Shown here piece after piece: positions 1 to 9,525 of a stretch of DNA of 64,000 bases; position 1 is the first letter of the stretch; every line of letters starts with the position of its first letter. Made by a program: the position numbers and the translations under genes. The notes beneath the pieces are model-generated. The model was given only the letters and a program-made list of their open reading frames with translations, was not told where the DNA came from and did not search any database. Source of the stretch: JAFMJV01 sp963800275 (GTDB taxonomy: Bacteria > Chloroflexota > Limnocylindria > Limnocylindrales > CSP1-4); contig CAWDAI010000014.1 in the NCBI GenBank assembly GCA_963800275.1, positions 62,001 through 126,000 on the forward strand. The letters are read 5' to 3'.

Positions 1-2
1 GA

Positions 3-2465
3 GCCCAGCCGGCCGATGGCAGCAGCGACGGCGGCGCCGGGCAGCCGGAGGCCGGCGGCCTCGCGGCCGCGCTCGCAGCCATCCCCATGCCGGTCACCCT
101 CGGCGAGATCGCCACCATCGAGACGCGCGACGTCAACCTCTCGGGCTATGCGCGGACCAACGGCCAGCCGTCGTTGACCGTCAGCATCACCAAGAAGTCC
201 GGGGGCAATACCGTGGCCGTGGCTGACGAGGTCCTGGCCGTCTTCGCCGCCACCGAGAAGGACTACGGTGACGTCGTTGCCGTGTCGGTCATCCAGGACC
301 AGTCCACCTTCATCCGTGACTCGCAGCAGGGACTGGTGCAGGAAGGCCTCCTGGGCGCCCTCTTCGCCATCTTCGTCATCTACATCTTCCTGCGCAGCGC
401 GCGCACCACGCTGGTGGCTGCCATCAGCATCCCGCTCTCCATCATGGGCGCGATCGCCGTCTTCGGGGTCGCCGGGCTGACCATCAACATCCTCACCCTC
501 GGCGGTCTGGCGGTCGCCGTCGGCCGCGTGGTCGATGACTCCATCGTGGTGCTGGAGAACATCTTCCGGCATCGCGCCCTCGGAGACGGCAAGTTCGACG
601 CCGTGCTCAACGGCACCCGCGAGGTCGCCGGGGCCATCACCAGCTCCACCATCACGACCGTGGCCGTGTTCCTGCCCATCGGCTTCGTGGGCGGCATCGT
701 CAGCCAGTTCTTCCTGGACTTCGGACTGGCGGTCACCTTCGCCCTGCTGGCCTCGCTCATCGTGGCCCTGACGGTCATCCCCGTGCTGGCCTACTGGTTC
801 GTCGACAAGGTCGATCTCAAGCTCGATGAGCATGGCCAACCCGCGCCCACGATCTGGCAGAAGCTGTATACCCCGGTGCTCATCTTCGCGCTCAGCCGGC
901 GCCTCACCAAGTGGGCCACCCTGGGCATCGCCGGCGTCCTCTTCCTGGTGGCCGTGTCCCTTGCCAGCCTGCTGCCGACGGCCTTCATCGATGCCGGCGG
1001 TGAGAACTTCGTGACGGTCACGGTCTCGCCCCCACAGGGCGCATCGACCGCCGGCGTGCAGGAGAAGACGCTCCAGGCCGAGGACATCCTGCTGGCCAAC
1101 CCCGAGGTCGAGCTGGTCCAGTCGACCATCCCTGGCGAGGCTGACACGGGTGCCCAGGCGCAGCAGGCGGCTTTCGCTGGCCGTGCCTCCAACAGCGCAG
1201 TGCTCACCGTCAAGCTGGTCGACAGCGTCGACCTCGCGGCCGGGCGAGAGCAGATCAAGACGGACCTCGAGCCGGTGACCGCGGACGGCTTCGACGTGAC
1301 CGTCTCGGAGGTCGACTTCACCGGTGCCGGTGGCGGCCTGCGGATCGTCGTCAGCGGTCAGGACCCGGCCGAGATCAAGGCTGCCAGCGATGCCATCGCC
1401 GTCGCCCTGCAGTCGCTCGATGGCGTGGACAACGTGGCCAGCGACGCCGTGGCGGAGGCCCCCCAGGTCACGGTCGCGGTCGATCCCAACAAGGCCGCCA
1501 TGATCGGTTCGTCCACGGCCCAGATCGGCCAACACATCCGCAGTGTGCTGGTGGGTCAGCCCATCGGTACCTACGCCCTCGAGGACGGCACGGTCGCGCA
1601 GACGATCCTGCGCGTCGATGATGCCGGCATCGACGGCGTCGAGAGCCTGCGTCAGCTGCCGGTCGCCGGCAGCGTGGGCACGCTACCGCTGGGATCGGTC
1701 GCCGACGTCGAGGCCGTGAACGTTCGCGGCACCGTGACCAGGGTCGATGGCTCGCCCGCCGCGACCGTGTCCGCGGACATCACCTCGGAGGACACCGGCG
1801 CCGTCTCCATGGCCGCCCAGGAGGAGGTCGATGGGCTGATCGCCAGCGGGCAGATCCCCGCCGATACGGTGACGGTCACGTTCTCTGGTGCGACCGCGCA
1901 GATGAACCAGGCCTTCGGCAACCTCTTCTTCGCCATGGCCGTGGCCATCCTCGTGGTCTACATCGTGATGGTGCTGGCCCTGGGCTCGCTGGTGACCCCC
2001 TTCATCATCCTGTTCAGCCTGCCGCTCGCGCTCATCGGAGCCATCCCGGCACTCCTGGTCACCGGCAACCCGCTGGGTATCAGCGCCATGATCGGCTTCC
2101 TGATGCTCATCGGCATCGTCGTGACCAACGCCATCGTGCTGCTCGATTTCGTGGAGCAGCTGCGATCGCAGGGGGTGCCGACCCACGCGGCCCTCGTGCG
2201 CGGCGCCAACACCCGCGTCCGGCCCATCCTGATGACGGCCACCGCCACCATCCTGGCCCTGACGCCGGTGGCGCTGGGGTTCTCCCATGGATCGATCATC
2301 GCGGCGGAGCTGGCCACGGTCGTGATCGGCGGGCTCTTCAGCTCGACGTTCCTGACCCTCATCGTGATCCCCGTGCTGTACTCGCTGGTCGACGGTGGCA
2401 AGGCCGGGTACCAGCGGCGCTTCATGCGCAGCGCGGGCGACGAGCCCGCGCCCGAGCCGGCGTAG
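3..2465 (+). CDS. RND efflux transporter permease, C-terminal portion (5' end outside window)
   Basis: This is an inner-membrane proton-driven efflux pump of the AcrB/HAE-1 or SwrC type. The frame is open to the left edge, so the apparent ATG at 87 is internal; about 820 residues of a usual 1,000-1,050 are present. A first membrane block (window residues about 115-260) contains the family signature GRVVDDSIVVLENIFRH, with the paired acidic residues used in proton relay. A large extracytoplasmic loop follows, then a second membrane block with FLMLIGIVVTNAIVLLDF. The end is a short charged tail before TAG. The substrate cannot be told. The adaptor partner, if any, would lie upstream of the window. 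Confidence 0.93.
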   Translation, partial: AQPADGSSDGGAGQPEAGGLAAALAAIPMPVTLGEIATIETRDVNLSGYARTNGQPSLTVSITKKSGGNTVAVADEVLAVFAATEKDYGDVVAVSVIQDQSTFIRDSQQGLVQEGLLGALFAIFVIYIFLRSARTTLVAAISIPLSIMGAIAVFGVAGLTINILTLGGLAVAVGRVVDDSIVVLENIFRHRALGDGKFDAVLNGTREVAGAITSSTITTVAVFLPIGFVGGIVSQFFLDFGLAVTFALLASLIVALTVIPVLAYWFVDKVDLKLDEHGQPAPTIWQKLYTPVLIFALSRRLTKWATLGIAGVLFLVAVSLASLLPTAFIDAGGENFVTVTVSPPQGASTAGVQEKTLQAEDILLANPEVELVQSTIPGEADTGAQAQQAAFAGRASNSAVLTVKLVDSVDLAAGREQIKTDLEPVTADGFDVTVSEVDFTGAGGGLRIVVSGQDPAEIKAASDAIAVALQSLDGVDNVASDAVAEAPQVTVAVDPNKAAMIGSSTAQIGQHIRSVLVGQPIGTYALEDGTVAQTILRVDDAGIDGVESLRQLPVAGSVGTLPLGSVADVEAVNVRGTVTRVDGSPAATVSADITSEDTGAVSMAAQEEVDGLIASGQIPADTVTVTFSGATAQMNQAFGNLFFAMAVAILVVYIVMVLALGSLVTPFIILFSLPLALIGAIPALLVTGNPLGISAMIGFLMLIGIVVTNAIVLLDFVEQLRSQGVPTHAALVRGANTRVRPILMTATATILALTPVALGFSHGSIIAAELATVVIGGLFSSTFLTLIVIPVLYSLVDGGKAGYQRRFMRSAGDEPAPEPA

Positions 2466-2520
2466 GGGAGGGGCTTTCCGGGCCCTGGCTGGGGCATGTG
2501 TCCGACCGGCCCGTCGCGTC

Positions 2521-2733
2521 TCAGCGACCGGCGGGTCGGACCACCAGTCCCTCGAGCAGCCGCCTGGTGGCGGCGGCGACCTCGTCGACCGCTGCCTCGA
2601 AGACGGCCTCGTTCAGCCGGGAGGGCTGGCGATAGCCACTGAGCTTGCGGACGTACTGGCGGGCGGCGGCCCGCAGCTCGTCCTCGGTCGCCGGTTCGGG
2701 CCGGCCTCGCAGCGTCTTGATCGATCGGCACAT
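2521..2733 (-). CDS. DUF2277 domain-containing protein (70 aa)
   Basis: This small cytosolic protein matches the whole of DUF2277: it begins MCRSIKTLRG, continues with PATEDELRAAARQYVRKLSG and ends with the conserved AVDEVAAATRRLLE segment. Function is unknown. The start is ATG at 2733, which gives the normal family length; the much longer open frame upstream is antisense to the LCP gene and is not believed. The gene is convergent with the RND gene. Confidence 0.85.
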   Translation of the reverse strand: MCRSIKTLRGRPEPATEDELRAAARQYVRKLSGYRQPSRLNEAVFEAAVDEVAAATRRLLEGLVVRPAGR

Positions 2734-2907
2734 GGCCGCCATGGTACCGGCCGCGGCAGTCGGTCGAGGACGCCGGCAGGATGCCCGGCTCGGCGCTAGA
2801 CTCGGGCCACATCGCACTTCGGCGCGGGGTCCCTCCATGGGAGGTGTGCCCAGATCCCGTCCGGCCGTGACGAGTCGTCGCACGACCAGATAGGAGCCGT
2901 CCCCCGC

Positions 2908-3876
2908 ATGAGCCGAACGCTGGCCGGCCTGGCCGTCCTCTTCCTCCTCGTCATCATCGTGACCGGCTGCGACCTGGCAGCCGGTGCCCAGGGCGTCATC
3001 GACGAGGGCAGCCCGACGAACGCCGCCCGCAACGAGCCCGCGGCCACGCCGACCCCGCCGCCCGTCCGCCTGGCGGACCTCCTGGGCAGCGACGGCCGGC
3101 TGACCGTGCTGGTCCTCGGCAGCGACCAGCGCGACGGCGTCATCGGCACCCGCACCGATGCCATCATCGTGGCCACCATCGACCCCACCCGCGGCAAGGT
3201 GGCCATGGTCAGCCTGCCCCGCGACACCATCAACGTGCCCATCGCCCCCGGCGTGACCTACCCCGGGCGCATCAACTCGCTCTTCTGGGAATACGAGCGC
3301 GAGACGGGCAAGACGAAGAAGGCCCTGCGCAAGTTCAAGGACGCGTTGGCCTACGCCTTCGGGACGGAGATCGACTACTACGCCCTGGTCCACTTCGACG
3401 GGCTCGTCCGCCTCGTCAACAGCATCGGCGGCATCAAGGTCGCGCTCAAGGAGTCGCTGGTGGACCCGACCATGCACATCGGCAAGAAGGGGCTTCGGCT
3501 CAAGGCCGGCACTCGCCAGCTGGACGGCCGCAAGACCCTGGCCTTCTCTCGCACCCGCCACGCCGACAGCGACTACGGCCGTTCCCGGCGCCAGCAGCAG
3601 GTGCTCGTCGCTGCGACCAGCAAGGTCCGCAATCGCGGTGCCGGGCCGCTGCCCAACCTGGTCGCCATCGCGCGCAAGAAGATCACCACCGACCTGCCCC
3701 TCGACGGCGCTCCCGCGCTGCTCGAGCTGGCCGCCAGGGCCAACCTCAAGAAGGTCAAGTCGATCGTGTTGGAGCCGGGCCGGTTCGCCCGGATCGTGCC
3801 TGGCACCTACACCATCACCCTCAGCGTGATCGAGGTCCAGAAGATGTTCGACAAGGTCTTCAAGCCGGTCGGCTGA
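2908..3876 (+). CDS. LCP (LytR-CpsA-Psr) family protein, probable lipoprotein
   Basis: LCP proteins transfer undecaprenyl-linked glycopolymers onto peptidoglycan on the outer face of the membrane. The 322-aa product has an N-terminal hydrophobic segment ending in a lipobox-like VTGC (residues about 18-21) and a Pro/Thr-rich linker. The LCP domain follows, with LVLGSDQRDG, the Arg/Asp motif GTRTDAIIV, the SLPRDT motif and a later FSRTRHADSDYGRSRRQQQ carrying the conserved arginines. A strong bidirectional hairpin lies immediately after the stop. Which glycopolymer is transferred is not evident. Confidence 0.9.
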   Translation: MSRTLAGLAVLFLLVIIVTGCDLAAGAQGVIDEGSPTNAARNEPAATPTPPPVRLADLLGSDGRLTVLVLGSDQRDGVIGTRTDAIIVATIDPTRGKVAMVSLPRDTINVPIAPGVTYPGRINSLFWEYERETGKTKKALRKFKDALAYAFGTEIDYYALVHFDGLVRLVNSIGGIKVALKESLVDPTMHIGKKGLRLKAGTRQLDGRKTLAFSRTRHADSDYGRSRRQQQVLVAATSKVRNRGAGPLPNLVAIARKKITTDLPLDGAPALLELAARANLKKVKSIVLEPGRFARIVPGTYTITLSVIEVQKMFDKVFKPVG

Positions 3877-3881
3877 CACGA

Positions 3882-3917
3882 GCAAAAGCCGCCGGTCTGT
3901 CGACCGACGGCTTTTGC
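3882..3917. terminator. Bidirectional hairpin terminator
   Basis: The arms GCAAAAGCCG (3882-3891) and CGGCTTTTGC (3908-3917) pair perfectly, and an inner CGGTC/GACCG extends the stem. The A-run on one side and the T-run on the other suit termination in both directions. It lies between the convergent LCP gene and the membrane-protein gene ending at 3969. Confidence 0.8.
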
Positions 3918-3968
3918 ACAAGGGGCGTGCTCGGGGTGAGCCCTGGTGGGCTCGCCCGTTCGGAGGCC

Positions 3969-4724
3969 CTAGACGGTGGCGGGCTCGTCTTCCTTACGGG
4001 CTGCGCCGCCGATCCAGACCATGGCGCCGCCGCTGACCACGAAGCCGAGGCCCATGAGTGCGGTGATGCCGACGATGCCGAAGGCCATCTGGAGGCTGGT
4101 GGCGGTGGTGGCACCGACGCCGAGCTCGGCGAAGAGGCCATGCACGGTGCCGTTCCAGGCCAGCTCACGGGCCGGGCCGTCGAGCGGGTGCGTGCGGTTG
4201 AAGCCGGTCCAATATCGTTCGTCGACCGGGACGGTGTAGGTGCCGGCGTTGAAGATCGCGGGCTCGGCGACCGTGGACGGATCCCACTCACCGCCGTTGT
4301 AGGTCGTGGCCCCGGCGGGCGGGCTGTCGACGACCGCGCTGCCATCCCAGTAGACCGGCTCGGTCAGGACCACGGTCTGCGAGCCGTGCAGGGTGTGGAA
4401 GGCGATGGTGGCCATCTGGTACATGTACTCGGTGGCCGTGTTGACGATGGGATCATCGGGGTTGAGCTCGCCGTTGTCGATGGGCCACTTCCAGGTGTCA
4501 CCGAGGAGCGCGAGGATGTCGCCGTCGCCTTCGCCCTGTACGACACCACGGTCGACCAACTTGCCGTCCTCGTTGTAGCTGAGGGTCACATCCTGGGCCT
4601 CGCTGAAGCCCTGGAGGGCGTCCGCGCCGCCCTGCATGCGCATGAACGCGTAGCCCGCTGCGCCCCAGGCGAGCAGGCCGACGATGATGAGCACGACACC
4701 GCTGATCCGCAGTCGTGAAGCCAT
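3969..4724 (-). CDS. Hypothetical protein with two membrane anchors
   Basis: No family recognised. The 251-aa product has an N-terminal membrane segment (ISGVVLIIVGLLAWGAAGYAF), a 170-residue polar region rich in Trp, Tyr and Asp that is probably extracytoplasmic, and a C-terminal membrane segment (GIVGITALMGLGFVVSGGAM) with a short cytoplasmic tail. ATG at 4724 is preferred over an in-frame start 75 bases upstream because AAGGGAG lies at a normal distance before it. Confidence 0.75.
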   Translation of the reverse strand: MASRLRISGVVLIIVGLLAWGAAGYAFMRMQGGADALQGFSEAQDVTLSYNEDGKLVDRGVVQGEGDGDILALLGDTWKWPIDNGELNPDDPIVNTATEYMYQMATIAFHTLHGSQTVVLTEPVYWDGSAVVDSPPAGATTYNGGEWDPSTVAEPAIFNAGTYTVPVDERYWTGFNRTHPLDGPARELAWNGTVHGLFAELGVGATTATSLQMAFGIVGITALMGLGFVVSGGAMVWIGGAARKEDEPATV

Positions 4725-5074
4725 GGGTGGGGGACTCCCTTCTCTTTCTGGCCGGAGCGGCATGTCGACCGCCGGCCGTTCGTCCCGGCGCTGACTCACC
4801 TGTCTGGTGGCAGTCCTCCGGTCACTTCGGTTCTGTTAGCGACAGGATGCAGGTTCTTCGAACACCGCAGCCGTGCCATTCGGCCCGATCCGGCAGGACC
4901 GCCAGACGGTTCGCCTCAGGGTACCCTGACCGCGACGGTCGCCGTCAGGCGTGCCTGCTGGCCACGACCGCTGCCCGGTCGCCTCGGTCCGGCACAGGCA
5001 TCCGCGGCGATGGTCGGGCTGGCGGATCAAGCCGGCGGATCAGGCAGGGCGGCCGCAATGACGACGGCCCTGGC
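4725..5074. other. Intergenic region, no gene seen
   Basis: About 350 bases separate the two minus-strand genes. The short open frames here lack ribosome-binding sites and family features. No clear hairpin or repeat was found. It probably holds the promoter of the membrane-protein gene. Confidence 0.4.
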
Positions 5075-5671
5075 CTATCTGACCCTCTTGCCGTAGAAGT
5101 CGACGACGATCTGCGTCTTGCGCTTGCCCAGCGAGGCCACGCCCACGCCCACGCTGCGGAAATCTCGACTCTTGAGCTGGCGCCAGTGCCAACCGTTGTA
5201 GCGCTTCTCGTACTGCCACATGCGGACGACACGGACGATCGTGGCGCGCGGCTGGCCGTAGAAGCCACAACCCATGTTCTCGCCGTTGACGGTGTGCCTG
5301 AGCGCGACCGAGGCGAAGCGGCTGTCCACGGTCGACGCGTTGCGGGCGTGGCCGATCCAGCAGGTACGGGTGCCGTAGAACCTGACTGACTTGCGGGCCC
5401 ACGGCCAGGCCACCTTGTTGCCGATCTTGCGGCTGCGCTTGAGTGGCTTCACGTACTTGGAGAAGCGGCCGCTGCCATGGCCCATGCACTTGCCGGCGCG
5501 GGTCACATAGCCACCGGTACGCAGGCAGTTGGTCAGGCGAAAGGCCAGGTCCTCCGAACCCTGCCGGCGACGCAGGTCGGCACCGTTGGCCGGGACGGCT
5601 GCCATCGTCAGCAGCAGCATGGTGAGCAGGCTGGCCACGGCGAGATGCACGTGGGCACGGTGTTGGTTCAT
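5075..5671 (-). CDS. Secreted CAP (SCP/PR1)-like domain protein
   Basis: The 198-aa product has a signal peptide (residues 1-30, with VASLLTMLLLTMAAVPANG) and then a basic mature domain. The C-terminal half resembles a CAP domain: RFASVALRHTVNGENMGCG, a conserved MW followed by YNGWH, and the closing VGVGVASLGKRKTQIVVDF. The Cys pair and unusually high Arg/Lys content suggest a secreted disulfide-containing protein. The usual CAP His/Glu ligand set is only partly visible, so activity is uncertain. The gene stands alone. Confidence 0.65.
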   Translation of the reverse strand: MNQHRAHVHLAVASLLTMLLLTMAAVPANGADLRRRQGSEDLAFRLTNCLRTGGYVTRAGKCMGHGSGRFSKYVKPLKRSRKIGNKVAWPWARKSVRFYGTRTCWIGHARNASTVDSRFASVALRHTVNGENMGCGFYGQPRATIVRVVRMWQYEKRYNGWHWRQLKSRDFRSVGVGVASLGKRKTQIVVDFYGKRVR

Positions 5672-5877
5672 TCCGCAGCGCTCCGCTGCGGCACGGCCTT
5701 ATTCAAACGGCGGGCCTCCGTTCCTTCCCCCGTCGTCAGGGCGCTGAGCTGGGGCTCAGTCGGCCGGGCACTGGCCATTCTTCCCTCCCGTCCGGCACGC
5801 ACTGGGGTGGCTGCCAGACGACGACCCGAACACTCTAGCGCGTCACCCCTGCCCTGTCACGCCCCGCTCTCCTGTCC

Positions 5878-6897
5878 TCAGGTCGTGACCTCGGCGACGC
5901 GCACCGGACGTCCTTCCGCCTGGCTCTGCGCACAGGCCAGGGCCAGGCGCAACGTCTCGAGCGCGTCCTCCGCTCCCGGCGTCGGTGGGCGACCCCCGCG
6001 CACCGCCTCGATGAACGCTTCCAGCTCAGCCCGGAATGCGGTCGCGAAGCGATCGGGGAAGGACTCGAAGTGATCGCCGTGGAAGCCGAAGTCGTAGCTG
6101 AAGGTGGCGGCGGTCTTTTGGGGGTCCTCGATCACTACCTTGCCGGCAGCGCCGGCGACCTCGGTGCGGATGTCATAGCCCCAGGGACTGTGGCGCGCGG
6201 TCTCGATGACGCCCATGGCCCCGTTCTCGAAGCGCAGCATGGCCAGGGCCGTGTCGAAGTCGCCGGCCTCGGCGAAGCGCGGCTCCGCGAGCACCGCGGC
6301 CCAGGCGCTGACTTCCTCCACCTCGCCCACCAGGAAGCGGGCCAGGTCCAGGTCGTGCACGGCCATGTCGAGGAAGATGCCGCCGGCACCGTGGAGGAAC
6401 TCGACCGGCGGCGGGTAGGTGTCACGGGAGAGGGCCCGGAACTGCTCGATCCGACCCAGCCCGCCGGACTCGATGTGGGCCTTGGCGGCGACGTAGCCGG
6501 GGTCGAAGCGGCGCATGAAGCCGAGCTGCAGGGGCACGCCGGTCTGGCCCACGACTTCCACCACGCGCGCGGTCTCGGCCAGGTCGAGGGCGATGGGCTT
6601 CTCGCTCCAGATGGCTTTCCCGGCGCGAGCGGCAAGCTCGATGAGCTCGGCGTGGGTGCTGGTGGGCGTGACGATGACCACGGCCTCCACGCCAGGGGCA
6701 GCGATGGCCTCGCGCGGGTCGAGGAAGGATCGCTCCGCTCCTGCCAGCGCCCGCCCCGCCTCGGCCGCGGCGGGATCGGGGTCGGCCACGGCCACGATGC
6801 GTGCGTCGGGGATGGCCGCGAGGTTGCGGATGTGCGTCTGGCCCATGCGTCCGGCGCCGAGCACCGCCACCCCCATGGGCGCTCCCACTCTGCTCAT
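5878..6897 (-). CDS. Gfo/Idh/MocA family oxidoreductase (inositol 2-dehydrogenase-like)
   Basis: This is a cytosolic NAD(P)-dependent sugar or inositol dehydrogenase of 339 aa. The Rossmann fold begins at residue 8 with GVAVLGAGRMGQTHIRNL. Further signatures are VIVTPTSTHAELI, the EKPIALDL motif with the conserved Glu-Lys-Pro (about residue 95), and DMAVHDLDLARFLVGEV with the catalytic Asp/His (about 175). The chosen ATG at 6897 places the nucleotide-binding fold at the N-terminus; a longer open frame upstream is non-coding and overlaps the divergent transporter promoter. Myo-inositol is a plausible substrate from overall resemblance to IolG, but this is an inference. Confidence 0.85.
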   Translation of the reverse strand: MSRVGAPMGVAVLGAGRMGQTHIRNLAAIPDARIVAVADPDPAAAEAGRALAGAERSFLDPREAIAAPGVEAVVIVTPTSTHAELIELAARAGKAIWSEKPIALDLAETARVVEVVGQTGVPLQLGFMRRFDPGYVAAKAHIESGGLGRIEQFRALSRDTYPPPVEFLHGAGGIFLDMAVHDLDLARFLVGEVEEVSAWAAVLAEPRFAEAGDFDTALAMLRFENGAMGVIETARHSPWGYDIRTEVAGAAGKVVIEDPQKTAATFSYDFGFHGDHFESFPDRFATAFRAELEAFIEAVRGGRPPTPGAEDALETLRLALACAQSQAEGRPVRVAEVTT

Positions 6898-7192
6898 CGC
6901 CCCAGTGTGGCGCAGGTCGGGTCCTGCGGTCCGGCGTGCGTGCGTCCCCGGCCTGCCTCGTGCGGGCCTGAACCCGGTGAATGGTGCCTCGGCGCACCAC
7001 GACGGTTTCGAACGGGTCACAAACGGGTGCTGGCCACGCTCGCCACAGAGGATCGGTGTCGCCGAGCGTGGCGTGGGTTGGTATCCTGCGCCGACGCGGC
7101 GCACCGAGGAGGTCGTCGCGCGGGACGTGTCGGGGGCTCCCTGGTCGGGGTCGCCCGGCGCCCCGTGGAACCAGCAGCAGGAGGACACGATC

Positions 7193-8221
7193 TTGAAGAA
7201 AGTCGTACCCGGGCTCGTGATCGGAGCCATGGTCCTGACCTCGACGGCCGTGGCGGCCGCCGATGGCGACACGCTCGCGGCCGTGCAGGAACGCGGCCAG
7301 CTCGTCTGTGGCGTCAACGGCGGACTGCCGGGCATGAGCGTCCTCAACGAGGAGACCGGCGCCTTCGAAGGCATGGACGGCGATTACTGCCGGGCCGTGG
7401 CCACAGCGGTGCTGGGCGACCCGGACGCCGTGCAGTGGACCACCCTCACCGCCGACCAGCGCGCGACCGCCATCCAGGGCGGCGAGGTCGACGTCATCTT
7501 CCGCAACACCACCGACACCCTCACCCGCGACGCGGCGTGGGGCGACTTCGGCCCGACCATCTTCTACGATGGCCAGGGCATGATGGTCCGTGCCGACAGC
7601 GGCGTGACCTCGCTCGAGGAGCTCGACGGGGCCAGCATCTGCGTCACCTCCGGTACCACCACCGAGCAGAACCTGGCCGACCAGATGGCCTTCCGGGGTG
7701 TCGACTACACCCCGGTCGTGGCCGCTGAGATCGACACCGTCTACGCCCAGTACGAAGAGGGTCGCTGCGACGCCGTCACGTCCGACAAGTCACAGCTCGT
7801 CGGACGGCGCACCTCGTTCGCCAACCCCGATGATCACGTCATCCTCGACGTGACCATGTCCAAGGAGCCCCTCGCCCCGGTCGTGGCCGCCGGTGACAGC
7901 CAGTGGGGCGACATCGTCCGCTGGGTGGTCTACGCCACGATGCAGGCCGAGGAGTTCGGCATCACCTCGGAGAACATCGGTGACTTCGCAGCCACCGACA
8001 ACCCCGCGATCGCCCGCTTCCTGGGCCAGACCGACGAGCTCGGTGCGGCGCTGGGGCTGAGCAACGACTTCGTGGCCAACGTCATCTCCGCCGTGGGCAA
8101 CTACGGCGAGATCTACGACCGCGCCTTCGGTCCCGACACGGCCCTCGCGCTGAGCCGCGCGGGCACGCTCAATGCCCTCTGGACCAACGGCGGGCTGATC
8201 TACTCGCCACCGTTCCGCTAG
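7193..8221 (+). CDS. aapJ: General L-amino-acid ABC transporter substrate-binding protein
   Basis: This is the extracytoplasmic receptor of an AapJ/BztA-type amino-acid importer. Start is TTG at 7193, fixed by AGGAGG at 7179-7184 with eight bases of spacing; it gives a signal peptide (KKVVPGLVIGAMVLTSTAVAAA) and a 342-aa protein, the usual family length. The mature part has the family opening ADGDTLAAVQERGQLVCGVN, followed by GMDGDYCRAVA and DVIFRNTTDTLTRDA. The order with the next three genes is the classic aapJQMP order. A stem-loop follows the stop codon. Confidence 0.92.
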   Translation: MKKVVPGLVIGAMVLTSTAVAAADGDTLAAVQERGQLVCGVNGGLPGMSVLNEETGAFEGMDGDYCRAVATAVLGDPDAVQWTTLTADQRATAIQGGEVDVIFRNTTDTLTRDAAWGDFGPTIFYDGQGMMVRADSGVTSLEELDGASICVTSGTTTEQNLADQMAFRGVDYTPVVAAEIDTVYAQYEEGRCDAVTSDKSQLVGRRTSFANPDDHVILDVTMSKEPLAPVVAAGDSQWGDIVRWVVYATMQAEEFGITSENIGDFAATDNPAIARFLGQTDELGAALGLSNDFVANVISAVGNYGEIYDRAFGPDTALALSRAGTLNALWTNGGLIYSPPFR

Positions 8222-8232
8222 TAGAGCGAATC

Positions 8233-8271
8233 TCGACCCCGGGCACGCCGACAGGCAGTTCCCGGGGTCGA
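8233..8271 (+). terminator. Intercistronic stem-loop between aapJ and aapQ
   Basis: TCGACCCCGGG (8233-8243) pairs perfectly with CCCGGGGTCGA (8261-8271) around a 17-base loop. There is only a short T-rich stretch after it. It is placed where partial terminators or 3'-end stabilisers often let a binding protein be made in excess of its permeases. Confidence 0.6.
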
Positions 8272-8313
8272 TCATTTGCCAACGTCTTCCATCCGCTGAA
8301 CGAGCTGGTATAG

Positions 8314-9525
8314 ATGGCCGAACAGCCGAGTGGTGCGCCGGCTGGCGCACCTGGGGAGAGCTCGGGCGCGTCGGTGCCCTTCTGGCGCGACGTGCGCGTG
8401 TTGGCGGTCATCACCCAGGTCGTCGTCCTCGCGGTCATCCTGCTCGTCCTGGGCTGGTTGCTGGGCAATCTCGCCACCAACTCGGCCACGCGCGGCATCA
8501 GCACCTCGCTCGACTGGCTGGACCAGCGCGCGGGCTTCAGCCCGGCCGAGTCGGTCATCCCCTACTCGCCCGACGACACCTACGCGCACGCCCTGCTGGT
8601 CGGCCTGCTCAATACGCTCACCGTCAGCGTGGTGGGCATCGTCCTGGCCACCCTACTCGGCCTGGTCGTCGGCATCGCCCGGCTCTCGAGCAACTGGCTG
8701 GTGGGCAAGGTCGCCCTGACCTACGTCGAGATCTTCCGCAACACGCCCATCCTGGTGCAGCTGCTGGTGATCTACTTCGTGGTCTTCCTGCAGATGCCGC
8801 CGGTACGCGAATCGATCGTCCTGCCCCTGCAGATGTATCTCAGCCAGCGTGGCTTCTACCTGCCACGTCCCGAGACCGTGCCCGACAGTGCCATCTGGTT
8901 CGCGGCCGTCGTCATCGCCATCGCCGGCTTCGGCGCCATCTGGTGGCTGGCCGGACGTCGGGAAGCGCAAGGCCGGCCCATCCGGGGCCTGCGCTGGGTG
9001 GCGCTGGGGGTCCTGTTCGGACTGCCGCTGGCGATCTGGCTCCTCATCCCCGATGGCGCCCTCCGCTTCGAGAACCCGGAGCTGGGCAACTTCAACATCA
9101 GCGGCGGCCTGCGCTTCACGCCCGAGTTCCTGGCCCTGACCGTGGGCCTGGCCCTCTTCACCGCGGCCTTCATCGCCGAGATCATCCGCGGTGGTATCCA
9201 GGCCGTGAGCAAGGGACAGCTGGAGGCGGCGCGAACGCTCGGGCTCAAGGAGAGCGAGGTCCTGCGCCTGGTCATCCTGCCGCAGGCGCTGCGCATCATC
9301 GTGCCGCCGCTCACCAGCCAGTACCTCAACCTCATCAAGAACTCGAGCCTGGCCCTGGCCATCGGCTACGCCGACATCTTCAACGTCAGCCGGACGGTCT
9401 CGGAGCAGACCGGCCAGCCGGTGGCGGTCATCCTCGTGGTCATGTCGGTCTACCTCGTCATCAGCCTGCTGACCTCGCTGGTGATGAACGTCTACAACCG
9501 CATGGTGCAGATCCATGAGCGCTGA
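8314..9525 (+). CDS. aapQ: General L-amino-acid ABC transporter permease 1
   Basis: The 403-aa inner-membrane permease matches the long AapQ/BztB type rather than the short HisQ type. It has an N-terminal helix (about 27-50), a periplasmic insertion, then the HisM/HisQ core with EIFRNTPILVQLLVIYF and the cytoplasmic EAA loop GQLEAARTLGLKESEVLRLV that contacts the ATPase. The gene overlaps the next permease start by 11 bases (9515-9525), indicating translational coupling. No strong Shine-Dalgarno sequence precedes ATG 8314. Confidence 0.92.
   Translation: MAEQPSGAPAGAPGESSGASVPFWRDVRVLAVITQVVVLAVILLVLGWLLGNLATNSATRGISTSLDWLDQRAGFSPAESVIPYSPDDTYAHALLVGLLNTLTVSVVGIVLATLLGLVVGIARLSSNWLVGKVALTYVEIFRNTPILVQLLVIYFVVFLQMPPVRESIVLPLQMYLSQRGFYLPRPETVPDSAIWFAAVVIAIAGFGAIWWLAGRREAQGRPIRGLRWVALGVLFGLPLAIWLLIPDGALRFENPELGNFNISGGLRFTPEFLALTVGLALFTAAFIAEIIRGGIQAVSKGQLEAARTLGLKESEVLRLVILPQALRIIVPPLTSQYLNLIKNSSLALAIGYADIFNVSRTVSEQTGQPVAVILVVMSVYLVISLLTSLVMNVYNRMVQIHER

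Noticed and set aside
6515..7192. Long N-terminal extension of the amino-acid-binding protein
   Set aside because: The TTG at 7193 has an ideal ribosome-binding site and begins a proper signal peptide; the upstream frame overlaps the divergent dehydrogenase.
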